Of a stretch of DNA of 54,093 nt, positions 31,222 to 42,765 are shown one piece after another (position 1 is the first letter of the stretch; every line of letters starts with the position of its first letter). A program made the position numbers and the translations under genes. The notes under the pieces are model-generated. The model did not search any database and was not told the origin of the DNA. It saw only the letters and a program-made list of their open reading frames with translations. The stretch comes from an uncultured Desulfuromonadales bacterium. Lineage in GTDB: Bacteria > Desulfobacterota > Desulfuromonadia > Geobacterales > Pseudopelobacteraceae. The stretch lies in contig CAIPTY010000084.1 of assembly GCA_903868145.1 (NCBI GenBank), positions 1 to 54,093 of the forward strand. Reading direction: 5' to 3'.

Positions 31222-33879
31222 ATGAACAGAGAACTTGCCAAGGGCTATGAGCCTCACGACGTTGAAAAGAGATGGTACGCAGAATGGGAGGAAAAGGGCT
31301 ATTTTCACGCCTCCGCCACATCCGGCGCTCAATCTTACTCCATAGTAATTCCCCCGCCGAATGTGACCGGTGCCCTGCACATGGGGCACGCTCTCAACAA
31401 TACCCTGCAGGACATACTCTGCCGCTGGAAGCGGATGCAGGGGTACAACGTGCTCTGGATGCCCGGAACCGATCACGCCGGCATCGCCACCCAGAATGTG
31501 GTCGAGCGCCAGTTGAGCGCTGAAGGCAGGGATCGTCATGAACTGGGGCGTGAAGCCTTCATCGAACGGGTCTGGCAGTGGAAGGCGGAATCGGGCGGCC
31601 AGATCATCGGCCAGTTGAAGCGCCTGGGCGCCTCCTGCGATTGGGAGCGGGAACGCTTCACCATGGATGAGGGGCTCTCAAAGGCCGTGCGCACGGTCTT
31701 TGTCAAGCTCTACGAGGATGGTCTGATCTACCGTGACAACCGCCTGATAAACTGGTGTCCGCGCTGTCACACAGCCTTGTCTGACATAGAGGTGGAGCAT
31801 GAGGATCACAAAGGGCATCTCTGGCACATCCGCTACCCGGTGGTGGGCGAGCCGGGTAGATATGTCGTCGTCGCGACCACCCGCCCCGAGACCATGCTGG
31901 GTGATACGGCAGTAGCGGTGCACCCCGAGGATGAGCGTTACCGCCATCTGGCAGGAAAAAAGGTGCTGTTGCCGCTGATTAATCGCGAAATACCGGTAGT
32001 GGCCGACGACTACGTGGATCGCGAGTTTGGCACCGGCGTAGTAAAAATCACTCCGGCCCACGATTTCAATGACTTTGAAGTCGGCCTGCGCCACGGCCTG
32101 GAGAAGATCAACGTGCTGGACGAATCCGGCATCATTAACGCCGCAGGCCAGCAATACGAAGGGCTGGAACGCTTTGAGGCCCGCAGGCGGATCGTAGCTG
32201 AACTGGAGGAGGCTGGATTACTGGAAAAGATCGATGACCACGCAATGTCGGTCGGCGGCTGCTACCGCTGCAAAACGGTTGTGGAACCGTATCTTTCGCT
32301 GCAGTGGTACGTCAAGGTTGCTCCGCTGGCCGAACGGGCACTTGATGCGGTAAAAAGCGGCAGAACCAGGATCCTCCCCAGGCAGTGGGAGAACACCTAC
32401 TTCGACTGGATGGAAAACATCCGTGACTGGTGCATCTCGCGCCAGATCTGGTGGGGACACCGCATTCCGGCCTGGTTCTGCGAAGAGTGCGGCGCGATCA
32501 CCGTTGCCATGGATGATCCTTCAAAATGTTCAAAATGCGGCAGCAGCGGACTTCGCCAGGAAACAGATGTTCTGGACACCTGGTTTTCATCGGCTCTGTG
32601 GCCCTTTTCAACCATGGGCTGGCCGGATGAAACCGCAGAACTTAAGACCTTCTACCCCACATCATGCCTGGTGACCGGATTCGATATCCTCTTTTTCTGG
32701 GTGGCCCGCATGATGATGATGGGGCTGCACTTCATGGACGATGTTCCGTTCAGGGATGTGTACATCCACGCCCTGGTGCGCGATGCCCAGGGACATAAGA
32801 TGAGCAAGTCCAAGGGGAATGTCATCGATCCGCTGACGGTGATAGACCAGTACGGCACCGACGCCTTCCGCTTCACCCTGGCCGCCTTTGCCGCCCAGGG
32901 GCGCGACATCAAGCTGGCCGAGGAGCGCATCGCCGGCTACCGCAATTTCTGCAACAAGGTCTGGAACGCCGCTCGCTTCACCCTTATGAATCTTGACGGC
33001 TTTAACCCTGATGGCCTCAGCCTCACGGGACTGGAACTCTCCCAGGCGGACAGGTGGATCCTGCACCGTCTGAACGAGACCGCCCGGACGGTTGACGAGA
33101 CCCTGACCGGATACCGCTACAACGAAAGCGCCATGGCGCTCTACCAGTTTACCTGGAGCGAGTTCTGCGACTGGTATCTGGAGCTGTCAAAACAGGATTT
33201 ATACAACGGCGCACCGGAGCGCCGAATGACAACCCAATACGTCCTCTGGTATACGATTGAGAACCTGCTGCGCCTTTTGCACCCCTTCATGCCGTTTATC
33301 ACCGAAGAGATCTGGCAGACCTTGCCGGGAACAAAACCTGCCCCGACCATCATGCAGGCTCCCTATCCCGTTTTCTGTGACAGTCGCGTCTTTCACAAAG
33401 ATGCCGCTGACATGGAACGGGTCATGGCGGTAATCAGTGGAATCCGGAATATTCGTGGTGAAATGGAGGTTCCACCCTCAAAACATATTGCCGTGATCCT
33501 CTCGTGCGACAGCGAAGAGAGCCAGCGGCTCATGAAGCACAACGAAAGTGCCATTATCAGCCTGGCCCGTGTTTCGGACCTGGCCATCGGCCACGGGATA
33601 GAAAAACCGGAAGATGCCTCGATACAGGTGGCTGGCGATGTGCAGATTTATGTACCGCTGAAAGGACTGGTGGACGTGGCGGCAGAAGAGGAGCGTCTGC
33701 TGAAGGAGATAGGCAAGCTCCATAAGGAAATTGAGATGTTCTCCGGGAAATTGGCGAGCCCGGCTTTTGTGGATCGGGCACCGGCTGAGATAGTTGCAAA
33801 AGAACGCCAGAAACTGGCGGATGTGCAGGGAAAGAAGCTGGTTCTTGAAGAGAGTCTGGTCAAGATCAGACTGTTATAG
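31222..33879 (+). CDS. valS: Valyl-tRNA synthetase
   Basis: An 885-residue class I aminoacyl-tRNA synthetase. The HIGH motif is HMGH (53-56) in PPPNVTGALHMGH, and KMSKS is at 526-530. The editing domain (TTRPETMLGDTAVAV, TPAHDFNDFEVG), the zinc-type CEECGAITV...CSKCGSSG segment and the C-terminal coiled-coil arm (ERLLKEIGKLHKEIEMF) are all present. ATG 31222 follows aggag by six bases; the frame extends upstream without any better start. It converges with secA. Confidence 0.97.
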   Translation: MNRELAKGYEPHDVEKRWYAEWEEKGYFHASATSGAQSYSIVIPPPNVTGALHMGHALNNTLQDILCRWKRMQGYNVLWMPGTDHAGIATQNVVERQLSAEGRDRHELGREAFIERVWQWKAESGGQIIGQLKRLGASCDWERERFTMDEGLSKAVRTVFVKLYEDGLIYRDNRLINWCPRCHTALSDIEVEHEDHKGHLWHIRYPVVGEPGRYVVVATTRPETMLGDTAVAVHPEDERYRHLAGKKVLLPLINREIPVVADDYVDREFGTGVVKITPAHDFNDFEVGLRHGLEKINVLDESGIINAAGQQYEGLERFEARRRIVAELEEAGLLEKIDDHAMSVGGCYRCKTVVEPYLSLQWYVKVAPLAERALDAVKSGRTRILPRQWENTYFDWMENIRDWCISRQIWWGHRIPAWFCEECGAITVAMDDPSKCSKCGSSGLRQETDVLDTWFSSALWPFSTMGWPDETAELKTFYPTSCLVTGFDILFFWVARMMMMGLHFMDDVPFRDVYIHALVRDAQGHKMSKSKGNVIDPLTVIDQYGTDAFRFTLAAFAAQGRDIKLAEERIAGYRNFCNKVWNAARFTLMNLDGFNPDGLSLTGLELSQADRWILHRLNETARTVDETLTGYRYNESAMALYQFTWSEFCDWYLELSKQDLYNGAPERRMTTQYVLWYTIENLLRLLHPFMPFITEEIWQTLPGTKPAPTIMQAPYPVFCDSRVFHKDAADMERVMAVISGIRNIRGEMEVPPSKHIAVILSCDSEESQRLMKHNESAIISLARVSDLAIGHGIEKPEDASIQVAGDVQIYVPLKGLVDVAAEEERLLKEIGKLHKEIEMFSGKLASPAFVDRAPAEIVAKERQKLADVQGKKLVLEESLVKIRLL

Positions 33880-33915
33880 GTAGTCGCTAAGCGGATCCGC
33901 GTTGAACTGATTACC

Positions 33916-36606
<2,691 letters not shown>

Positions 36607-36731
36607 GTACTTCTCCCATTGAGCGTATTGATGGCAAAACAGCTTGTGAAACTAACACAAGTCGGGATGGTACTCAATAAAAAAGGGTACGGGTCGGTGT
36701 CGCGGGAGATGGGATGGTGCAGGATCACGCA

Positions 36732-36768
36732 AAGCGCCCCTTCGACGGTCACTCGAGGGGGCGCTTGA
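36732..36768. terminator. GC-rich hairpin between secA and the FlgC-like gene
   Basis: aagcgcccc (36732-36740) and gggggcgctt (36756-36765) form a strong stem. Neither side has a clean T run (tgactttt on the plus side), so it is a weak terminator candidate for the FlgC-like gene. Confidence 0.5.
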
Positions 36769-36788
36769 CTTTTACAGTTGTTTTACCG

Positions 36789-37085
36789 CTATGCTTTCAG
36801 TTTCAAAAGTTCTTTCGTCATCTCATCCGACGTCTTGAGCACCGCAGTATTCGCTTTAAAACCGGCGCGGGTTGCCATCATATCCGTTGCTTCCCGTGAT
36901 ATGTCAACGGTGTCGCTGCCCTTGCTGACAGTGGCAGAAACCCCGCCGGACTTCTGTTCCTGCAACGACGTGCGCGAAGCCTTGAAGTCAGTTGAGTTGA
37001 CATTGGCAACATTGTTGGCAGTTACGGCCTGCCTGACACCGTAAGCCTTCAAGGCGCTCCCCGAAATCCCTGATACGCTGTCCAT
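36789..37085 (-). CDS. Small FlgC-like flagellar rod-family protein
   Basis: A 98-residue protein that combines the N-terminal rod motif (SGISGSALKAYGVRQAVTANN followed by NVNSTDFKAS) with a C-terminal helix typical of rod/hook proteins (TDMMATRAGFKANTAVLKTSDEM), and almost nothing between. Normal FlgC is about 130-140 residues. It stands alone, away from any flagellar operon, with its own ribosome site (aggagcacatc ATG). It might be a minimal rod-like filament component or a diverged paralogue; function unknown. Confidence 0.8.
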   Translation of the reverse strand: MDSVSGISGSALKAYGVRQAVTANNVANVNSTDFKASRTSLQEQKSGGVSATVSKGSDTVDISREATDMMATRAGFKANTAVLKTSDEMTKELLKLKA

Positions 37086-37293
37086 GATGTGCTCCTTTGC
37101 CGCTCATGGTTTGCACTACAAAGCTGAATACCCCGTGAATACGACTACCACTCTACATCCTGAACAGGCTGTACTGCAAGTGATTTTTCATCATGATTTC
37201 CACGCCATTACCCGCAGTATTGTCGGCTTGCATTTGTCGGATATGGGAGTATAACTTCCTGAAGATTATAAAAACATTTCAGGAGAAGAGACC

Positions 37294-38073
37294 ATGTCAT
37301 TGATCATTACCACCCACAGCAACAATATCGGCACGATCATCCTTAATCATGTAGAAACCCACAACAGCCTTTCAAACCAGTTGCTGAACGAGCTGATCGA
37401 GGCTTTGGAGTTCTTTGAAAAGCGAAAAGCCCGTGCGGTGATAATCCGTGCCGAAGCAGGTGTCAAGGTCTGGTCATCGGGATTCGATATCACGGAACTC
37501 CCGGTACCGGGGCGCGACCCGCTTTCCTACAACGATCCGCTCGAACATGCCCTGCGCGCCATCCAGCTTTTTCCAGCCCCGGTGATCGCCATGATAGAGG
37601 GGAGTGTCTGGGGTGGCGCGTGTGATCTCTCATTCATCTGCGATATTGCCATCGGTTGTCCGACAGCCGCTTTTGCCATCACACCGGCCAAGATCGGAGT
37701 ACCCTACAACTCCACGGGCATCCTCCATTTCATCAATGTTGTCGGTCCCCGCATTACCCGCGAAATGTTTTTTACCGCCAAACCTATTGGCGCCGTGCGT
37801 GCCCTGGAGGTCGGCATCCTTAACCACCTTGTGCCAACCGAGGAACTGGAGGCTTTCGTATATGCCATGGCGGAGCAGATCTCCGAAAATTCGCCGCTGG
37901 CCATCGCTGTCATCAAGGAGCAACTGCGCCTGCTGGGCAACTCCCACCCCTTGAGCCCTGAGACATTTGAGCGCATCCAGGGACTGCGGAGAAAGGCCTA
38001 CGACAGCACCGATTATCTGGAGGGGAAGCAGGCGTTCTTTGAAAAGCGAAAACCGGTATTCAAGGGGGAGTAG
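37294..38073 (+). CDS. scpB: Methylmalonyl-CoA decarboxylase (ScpB-like, crotonase fold)
   Basis: A 259-residue crotonase-fold enzyme that matches ScpB/YgfG: KVWSSGFDITELPVPGRDP followed by LSYNDPLE, then EGSVWGGACDL (oxyanion hole) and KIGVPYNSTGILHF with the Tyr proposed to be catalytic in the E. coli enzyme. The reaction is (methylmalonyl-CoA to propionyl-CoA + CO2), the last step of a propionate-forming route. A ribosome site (aggagaag) precedes ATG 37294. A mutase gene is not adjacent. Other crotonases are possible, but the conserved SYNDPLE segment favours ScpB. Confidence 0.88.
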   Translation: MSLIITTHSNNIGTIILNHVETHNSLSNQLLNELIEALEFFEKRKARAVIIRAEAGVKVWSSGFDITELPVPGRDPLSYNDPLEHALRAIQLFPAPVIAMIEGSVWGGACDLSFICDIAIGCPTAAFAITPAKIGVPYNSTGILHFINVVGPRITREMFFTAKPIGAVRALEVGILNHLVPTEELEAFVYAMAEQISENSPLAIAVIKEQLRLLGNSHPLSPETFERIQGLRRKAYDSTDYLEGKQAFFEKRKPVFKGE

Positions 38074-38146
38074 CACCAGACGGGGTTTAAGCCCGTAACA
38101 CTCTGATTTTATGTGTTCGCCGTATCCTGCATGGTCTTTTTTCGGA

Positions 38147-38686
38147 TTATGGCCTCGTATCCAGAGAATCTCTCCAGAGACGAAATGCAAAGACCCGCTC
38201 GATGAAGTTCTCCCGAATTGAGGTATCGTTCAATCGTTCAGCCTCCTCGACCGGCATCTGGGGAAAGTGCCGCGCAAAGGCGTCAGCGAAGAGACCCCGC
38301 CCCGCTTCCCGCAACGCGCCGTCCTCCGGGTTGAATACCTTGACCCGGTACAGGCCTGAACTGGGTGAATCCTTCTTGAAGATGAAACCGCAGATATCCG
38401 CTTTTTCCAGATCCTGCACCTTTTGGTTGCAATACGACAGCATCTGGTCAGTCTTGTCGATGCGGCTTTGACGGGTCATCAACCGTGGGCTGGCCGGATC
38501 CCCCTCCAGGCGCATGGGCTCACGCGGGATCGGCATGCCGCATTCGACCTCTGGGCAGACCGGATGGAAGGTGAAGAGTCTGCCCAGAGTGTCCGTAATC
38601 GTGGGATCATGCATGTGGCCGCCGTCATAGCGGACGCGTTCACCCAACAAACAGGCGCTGACACCCACTTTAATGAGTGTCGTCAT
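38147..38686 (-). CDS. DUF523 family protein (TudS-like)
   Basis: A 179-residue DUF523 protein. Three conserved cysteines that could hold a 4Fe-4S cluster are visible: VSACLLGERVRYDGG, HPVCPEVECGMP and KADICGFIFKKDSPSSG. Some members (TudS) desulfurate thiouracil, which suggests a role in thio-nucleobase breakdown or tRNA thiolation balance. Activity here is inferred from the family. ATG 38686 overlaps the stop of the cytidylate-kinase-like gene by four bases, so the two are co-translated. Confidence 0.87.
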   Translation of the reverse strand: MTTLIKVGVSACLLGERVRYDGGHMHDPTITDTLGRLFTFHPVCPEVECGMPIPREPMRLEGDPASPRLMTRQSRIDKTDQMLSYCNQKVQDLEKADICGFIFKKDSPSSGLYRVKVFNPEDGALREAGRGLFADAFARHFPQMPVEEAERLNDTSIRENFIERVFAFRLWRDSLDTRP

Positions 38687-39390
38687 GCTTGATCGTTTAC
38701 ATAGCGGGCAATAGTCCGGGATATCTTCTCCGCTGAATTTCGACCATTGTTGAAGAGTAAATGGTAGAGTTCCTGGTCATGGTCGTCACGATCAAGGAAA
38801 TCGCGGGTAAACGTGTCGCGCCGCTTTTGCTCCCTGGCAACCAGCTTTTCGGCAGCCTCCACCTCTATATGCATCCGGCGTGCAATGGTCTCGGTTTTGA
38901 ATTTTGACCGGGCAAATATCCGGAAATGGTAGGAATTTTCGATATGGCGGGTAATGATCGCCCCGCCCAGTTCCATGATTATAACATTGCCCTGCTCCGC
39001 CAGTGCAACCACGTGACGGCACAGCATGCGGAAATAATCATGTTCACTCGTCCAGCGTGGAGAAAATGTTGCCAGCACCTCGTCCAGAATACGGTTTTTC
39101 TCCCCCAGGCTCCCCAAGATATCCTCCGATATGTTGTGACGCCGGGCGACCTCCTCAAGTACGGCTTTGTCGATAAGCACCCACTCATCTCCGGTTTCCT
39201 GCATCATGATATCCCTCAGCAGTTCCGCCACCGGATACCCTTCGCAGCCGAATTCCCGCGAAAGTGTCAGACAGGGGCGCGGCTTTGGTTTGCGGTGTCG
39301 TGCTGCCGCTTTTTCCTTCTGACGGCGGTTGTATTCTTCGAGCGCCCCGACCCTCAAATCAACCGATGGCATCAACAGGTTTTCAGGCAT
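38683..39390 (-). CDS. Cytidylate kinase-like family protein
   Basis: A 235-residue protein of the cytidylate-kinase-like family, common in Geobacter and relatives. After a basic, Pro-rich N-terminus (QKEKAAARHRKPKPRP) comes LTLSREFGCEGYPVAELL, which takes the place of a P-loop, then WVLIDKAVLEEVARRH. RRMHIEVEAAEKLVAREQKRR near residue 175 resembles the lid arginines of nucleoside monophosphate kinases. A standard Walker A is absent, so kinase activity is not assured. Confidence 0.8.
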   Translation of the reverse strand: MPENLLMPSVDLRVGALEEYNRRQKEKAAARHRKPKPRPCLTLSREFGCEGYPVAELLRDIMMQETGDEWVLIDKAVLEEVARRHNISEDILGSLGEKNRILDEVLATFSPRWTSEHDYFRMLCRHVVALAEQGNVIIMELGGAIITRHIENSYHFRIFARSKFKTETIARRMHIEVEAAEKLVAREQKRRDTFTRDFLDRDDHDQELYHLLFNNGRNSAEKISRTIARYVNDQA

Positions 39391-39405
39391 GGCTACCTCC
39401 CCTTT

Positions 39406-39942
39406 TTATTTACAACAAACTGTACCATAAACCTTTATTGAAAAAACCTTCGCGAGCCAGATCAGCAGGGGCGTGATGATTCCCCATCCAAGTGCCAGCA
39501 GCAGCATTCCGTTTGTGGATGGCAAAGCCTCTGTCGCTCCCAGTTTTGCGCCACTGTAGTAGGCCAGCGGGCCGCCGACAGCTCCGAAAACCGCCGCAAC
39601 CAGATAGCGTCCACGCAGCCAGGCCATGGAAACATTCAGGGTAGCGGCAAAGTTGATCCAGAGACAGATCATCCAGGGCGGGCTGAAGGGTCGGGGAAGC
39701 AGGTGCTGAAGCGGTGTGAATATGCCGAATGAAACGAGTGCCGTGTCGTAGAAAAAACCGAGGATACCAGCTGCGGCAAGCAGTTTCAGCTCTCCCGCCC
39801 GGTCATCAGTCAGCGTCAGGTGTGTTCCCAGCACCGGCAGCATGGCTAATGGACCCAGCCACGGTGTGCCATGAGCAGTCCCCAGCACCGCAGCGAACCA
39901 GGCGGCCTGGAAGAGCACCACATTGAGTATCCTTTTCCCCAT
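39406..39942 (-). CDS. DUF2878 family membrane protein
   Basis: A 178-residue protein with about five transmembrane segments matching the DUF2878 family (an N-terminal NVVLFQAAWFAAVLG and central WICLWINFAATLNVSM-like helix). ATG 39942 shares its A with the TGA of the lipocalin gene (TGATG), so translation is coupled. DUF2878 genes commonly travel with DUF1365, Cfa-like and flavin oxidoreductase genes, as here. Biochemical function is unknown. Confidence 0.82.
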   Translation of the reverse strand: MGKRILNVVLFQAAWFAAVLGTAHGTPWLGPLAMLPVLGTHLTLTDDRAGELKLLAAAGILGFFYDTALVSFGIFTPLQHLLPRPFSPPWMICLWINFAATLNVSMAWLRGRYLVAAVFGAVGGPLAYYSGAKLGATEALPSTNGMLLLALGWGIITPLLIWLAKVFSIKVYGTVCCK

Positions 39943-40484
39943 CAGCGTCCCTGTCCACCCGCATCCGGCCATTTCTGCGGCACCTTGCGCAGTTTTGTCA
40001 TGTCGTAACCCTGTCCGGTCAACTCCTTCAGCAGATTCTGATAGTCAGCACCCTCTATCTGCGGGGTGCGGGCCATGATCCAGACATAATCGCGCTTGTT
40101 GCGGCCGATGACCGTGCGGCTGTAGTCCGGTGACAGGTGGGTGATCAGATATTCGGCTTTAAAGGGCCAGATGAAACGCATGCCCCAGGTGGAGTTGTTG
40201 ACCGTATCAACTATAAAACCACGCGGGTTGTAGCGCTTGGGCGGGCCGTCAAAGCCGCCCTTGTTGAAGGTGAATACCGTGTCGATACTTCCGTCAATGT
40301 CAAGCGTGTAGGTTTCAACGCCGTTGTAAGCCTCGGTTTCGATGGAAGTCGGGATACAGGCAATCACATACCAGGGGCCCATGAAGCGCTTGACATCGAC
40401 GTTATCGACCGTTTTCAGCGGCGGCAGTGTGGCGCTGCATCCGGTTAGAGCAAGCAGGGTAATCATCAGTAGTGTATGTTTCAT
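39942..40484 (-). CDS. Outer-membrane lipocalin (Blc-like)
   Basis: A 180-residue lipoprotein of the bacterial lipocalin family. The signal peptide MKHTLLMITLLALTGC has the lipobox LTGC. The lipocalin motif RFMGPWYVIACIP follows, then the family segments NGVETYTLDIDGSID, STWGMRFIWPFKAEYL and RDYVWIMARTP. Blc proteins bind lysophospholipids or fatty acids, which fits neighbours that modify membrane lipids. ATG 40484 has a good ribosome site (gaaagga). It begins 83 bp inside the end of cfa. Confidence 0.92.
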   Translation of the reverse strand: MKHTLLMITLLALTGCSATLPPLKTVDNVDVKRFMGPWYVIACIPTSIETEAYNGVETYTLDIDGSIDTVFTFNKGGFDGPPKRYNPRGFIVDTVNNSTWGMRFIWPFKAEYLITHLSPDYSRTVIGRNKRDYVWIMARTPQIEGADYQNLLKELTGQGYDMTKLRKVPQKWPDAGGQGR

Positions 40485-41772
40485 AAGGATTCCTTTCGTA
40501 CAGTGGTGGCAGCAGCGGTTCAGCGCGGTATCCCGGCTTGCTGAACAGCAGCTGTTGAACGCCGGTAAAGCGTTCCGCAAAAGCCCCTTCGCAGTAGCTG
40601 AGATAATAATCCCACATCCTGATAAAGCGCTCATCAAAACCCATCTCCCGGACCTGTGTCAACTTGTCGTGAAAGGCGCTGCGCCAGGATTGCAGCGTGC
40701 GGGCGTAGTGCGGCGAGAGATCTTCCAGGTGGTTCAGGCGCAGGTCGGTTGAGCGGGCGACCGCATCGGACATGGCATGCAGCGACGGACAGCAGCTGCC
40801 GGGGAAAATATAACGGTTGATGAAATCGGGGCAGTCGAGATAGCGGTCATAGAGATGATCCGGCATGGTGATGGCCTGGATCAGAGCCGCACCGTCCGGC
40901 TTCAGGCGCTCTGCGCAGACCCGGAAATAGGTCGGCAGGTGGCGGTGCCCGACCGCTTCGATCATTTCAATTGAAACCAGTCGGTCAAACTGTCCGGTCA
41001 GGTCGCGATAATCCAGCTTCAACAGGGTAATCAGGCTGCCCACGCCCGCAGCTGCGATGCGCTCTGCCGCCAGATCGTGCTGCTGCTGCGAGATCGTGGT
41101 GGTGGTAACGTGACAGCCGTAGTTCTGAGCGGCGTGGATTGCAAAGCCGCCCCAGCCGGTGCCGATCTCCAGTACGGTCATGTCAGCGGTCAGGCCCAGC
41201 TTGCGGCAGATCCGATCGAACTTGGCCCGGGATGCTTCCTCCAGACTACTGTCAGCCCGTTCGAAGATCCCGCAGGAATAGGCCATGGTCGGATCAAGAA
41301 ACAGCTGATAGAAGTCGTTGCCCAGATCGTAATGTGCGGCGATATTCTTGCGGCTGCCGCGATGAGTGTTGTCGTTCAGGCGGTGCAGCAGTCGCTGCAG
41401 CGGAGCGGTCACTTTCGCCAGACCACTCTCCAGCGACTGTTGTGCTCCCTGGTTGCGTACCATGATCTGCACCAGCGCTGTCAGATCGCTGCAGCTCCAC
41501 AGGCCGTCCATGTAGGTCTCACCGGCGCCGATTGTGCCGCCGAAAGCCACCCGGCGATAAAAATCGGGATGCTGTACACGAACGGTTGTGGATAGTTCAG
41601 AGCTGCGTTCGCCGAATTCATAGCGTTCGTCGCGGTCAATAAAAATCAGGCGACCCTGCCTGATTGCCCCCAGACTCTTGAGTACCAGTCCCCGCGCCAG
41701 ACGATACATCAGGCCGTTCGGTGCCGGTGTTCCGTCATGGCAGGTGTCGCAGGTGTGTTCGTTATTACTCAT
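40402..41772 (-). CDS. cfa: Cyclopropane-fatty-acyl-phospholipid synthase-like methyltransferase
   Basis: A 456-residue SAM-dependent methyltransferase of the CFA family, acting on unsaturated acyl chains of membrane phospholipids. The SAM site is VLEIGTGWGGFAIHAAQNYG; AHYDLGNDFYQLFLDPTMAYSCGIF and the later RYIFPGSCCPSL are family hallmarks. The last 28 residues (after EPLLPPL) are read out of frame through the lipocalin gene, suggesting that the original stop was lost. The start ATG and its ribosome site lie in one of the two 62-bp direct repeats bounding the restriction cassette. Confidence 0.9.
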   Translation of the reverse strand: MSNNEHTCDTCHDGTPAPNGLMYRLARGLVLKSLGAIRQGRLIFIDRDERYEFGERSSELSTTVRVQHPDFYRRVAFGGTIGAGETYMDGLWSCSDLTALVQIMVRNQGAQQSLESGLAKVTAPLQRLLHRLNDNTHRGSRKNIAAHYDLGNDFYQLFLDPTMAYSCGIFERADSSLEEASRAKFDRICRKLGLTADMTVLEIGTGWGGFAIHAAQNYGCHVTTTTISQQQHDLAAERIAAAGVGSLITLLKLDYRDLTGQFDRLVSIEMIEAVGHRHLPTYFRVCAERLKPDGAALIQAITMPDHLYDRYLDCPDFINRYIFPGSCCPSLHAMSDAVARSTDLRLNHLEDLSPHYARTLQSWRSAFHDKLTQVREMGFDERFIRMWDYYLSYCEGAFAERFTGVQQLLFSKPGYRAEPLLPPLYERNPYETYTTDDYPACSNRMQRHTAAAENGR

Positions 41773-41814
41773 ACTGTATAGCGTCCTTTTCTCACATCAA
41801 GTTTTTCCGGGTGC
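41753..41814. repeat. 62-bp direct repeat A at the cfa end of the restriction cassette
   Basis: It matches 46201-46262 in 55 of 62 positions, including a 28-base identical core (tgtatagcgtccttttctca plus eight more bases). Read on the minus strand it encodes the last residues of the DUF1365 protein (HPEKLDVRKGRYTV, stop), the cfa ribosome site, and the first seven codons of cfa in an ATGA overlap. Confidence 0.93.
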
Positions 41815-41937
41815 TGCAGCATCCATTTCGGGATGTTTTCGGGAGATTATCACTATTCGCACAATACAATCGTTCTAACAAATTCTCCGCTGCACGAATT
41901 GGTTTCACCGTAGATTTGCCGGTTTATTTTTTTCTCC

Positions 41938-42765
41938 TTATCGCCTGTTTAACAATCTGCTTTCTTCCGATTTTACCCGCCGTTCCAGTTTTTTGATATC
42001 TTCGGCAGCTGGCAGCTCCTCTGGCTTGATGCCGCGGTCCGTCAGTACCTTGCGCACATCCTGATTATTCTTCACATGTTCGGATGCAATCGCGTCCTCG
42101 TGGCGCAGGTCGTCGCGCTTGATATTGAAATTGGTAATCTCGTTGGCAAAATCCTTGGCCTTGATGGTGATGGTTGGGAGAAAGTCTGCCAAAGCCCGAT
42201 TGTCGGGCATCCCCAGACGATCTTTCATCTGCTGGGTCGTCTTGCCACCAAACAGAGCCGCGTCACCTTTGCTGCGGATACGGGCAAAACCGCTGTTGTC
42301 GCCGATACGCTCAAAGATCAGGCCGGAAAGCTCCTTTTCAGACAGCGTCAGTTTCTGGCGGGCGGCCAGGCGCTCCTGTTCTTCAAGCCGTTTTTCGATC
42401 AGTTCCAGTCTACGGGTCTGGACGGCAAAATACGTTTGAGCAAAGGCAATCTCGACCTTGCGTGGATCGCCGTTCTGGGCGATCAGGTAGCAGGCGTAGC
42501 GGGTAAGCATGAGATCATCTATCTCTTTTTCGGCACCCTTGGGCATCGGGATCGTTTTGCTGACGTCAGCAAAATGATCAGTGACCTGATGTCCTGCGGT
42601 CTGACAGGCGATTTTTGCCTTGTCAATAACCTGCTCAAAGTTGCGCCATTGTGTATAGCCGAGCAGTGGCTGCAGTTCGCGGGCAAACCAGAATTCTTCG
42701 CCGTCGAGCTGGTGGGAGTAATCCTCGAAGTTTTTGTGTAGTTGGATGATTATGTCGCTTTTCAT
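41938..42765 (-). CDS. dinD: DinD-family DNA-damage-inducible protein
   Basis: A 275-residue DinD homologue. The N-terminal region ([38 protein letters not shown]) is the Bro-N-like fold used by phage antirepressors and DinD. The conserved [15 protein letters not shown] and a helical charged C-terminus ([15 protein letters not shown]) follow. E. coli DinD is SOS-induced and dissolves RecA filaments. The start overlaps the stop of the restriction-methyltransferase gene by four bases. Pairing with a restriction enzyme suggests it helps the cell deal with DNA damage from self-cutting or shares the same mobile cassette. Confidence 0.92.
   Translation of the reverse strand: MKSDIIIQLHKNFEDYSHQLDGEEFWFARELQPLLGYTQWRNFEQVIDKAKIACQTAGHQVTDHFADVSKTIPMPKGAEKEIDDLMLTRYACYLIAQNGDPRKVEIAFAQTYFAVQTRRLELIEKRLEEQERLAARQKLTLSEKELSGLIFERIGDNSGFARIRSKGDAALFGGKTTQQMKDRLGMPDNRALADFLPTITIKAKDFANEITNFNIKRDDLRHEDAIASEHVKNNQDVRKVLTDRGIKPEELPAAEDIKKLERRVKSEESRLLNRR

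Noticed and set aside
38085-38101. Terminator after scpB (cggggtttaagcccg).
   Set aside because: The stem is short and no T run follows directly.
41815-41890. Extension of direct repeat A into a second DUF1365 gene fragment.
   Set aside because: The frame stays open for only about 10 more codons upstream of HPEKLD and does not match the DUF1365 protein, so the copy ends at the repeat edge.
41938-42765. Reading dinD as a prophage antirepressor and the region as a prophage.
   Set aside because: The fold is shared, but no integrase, capsid or lysis gene is present and the cassette ends are explained by the direct repeats.
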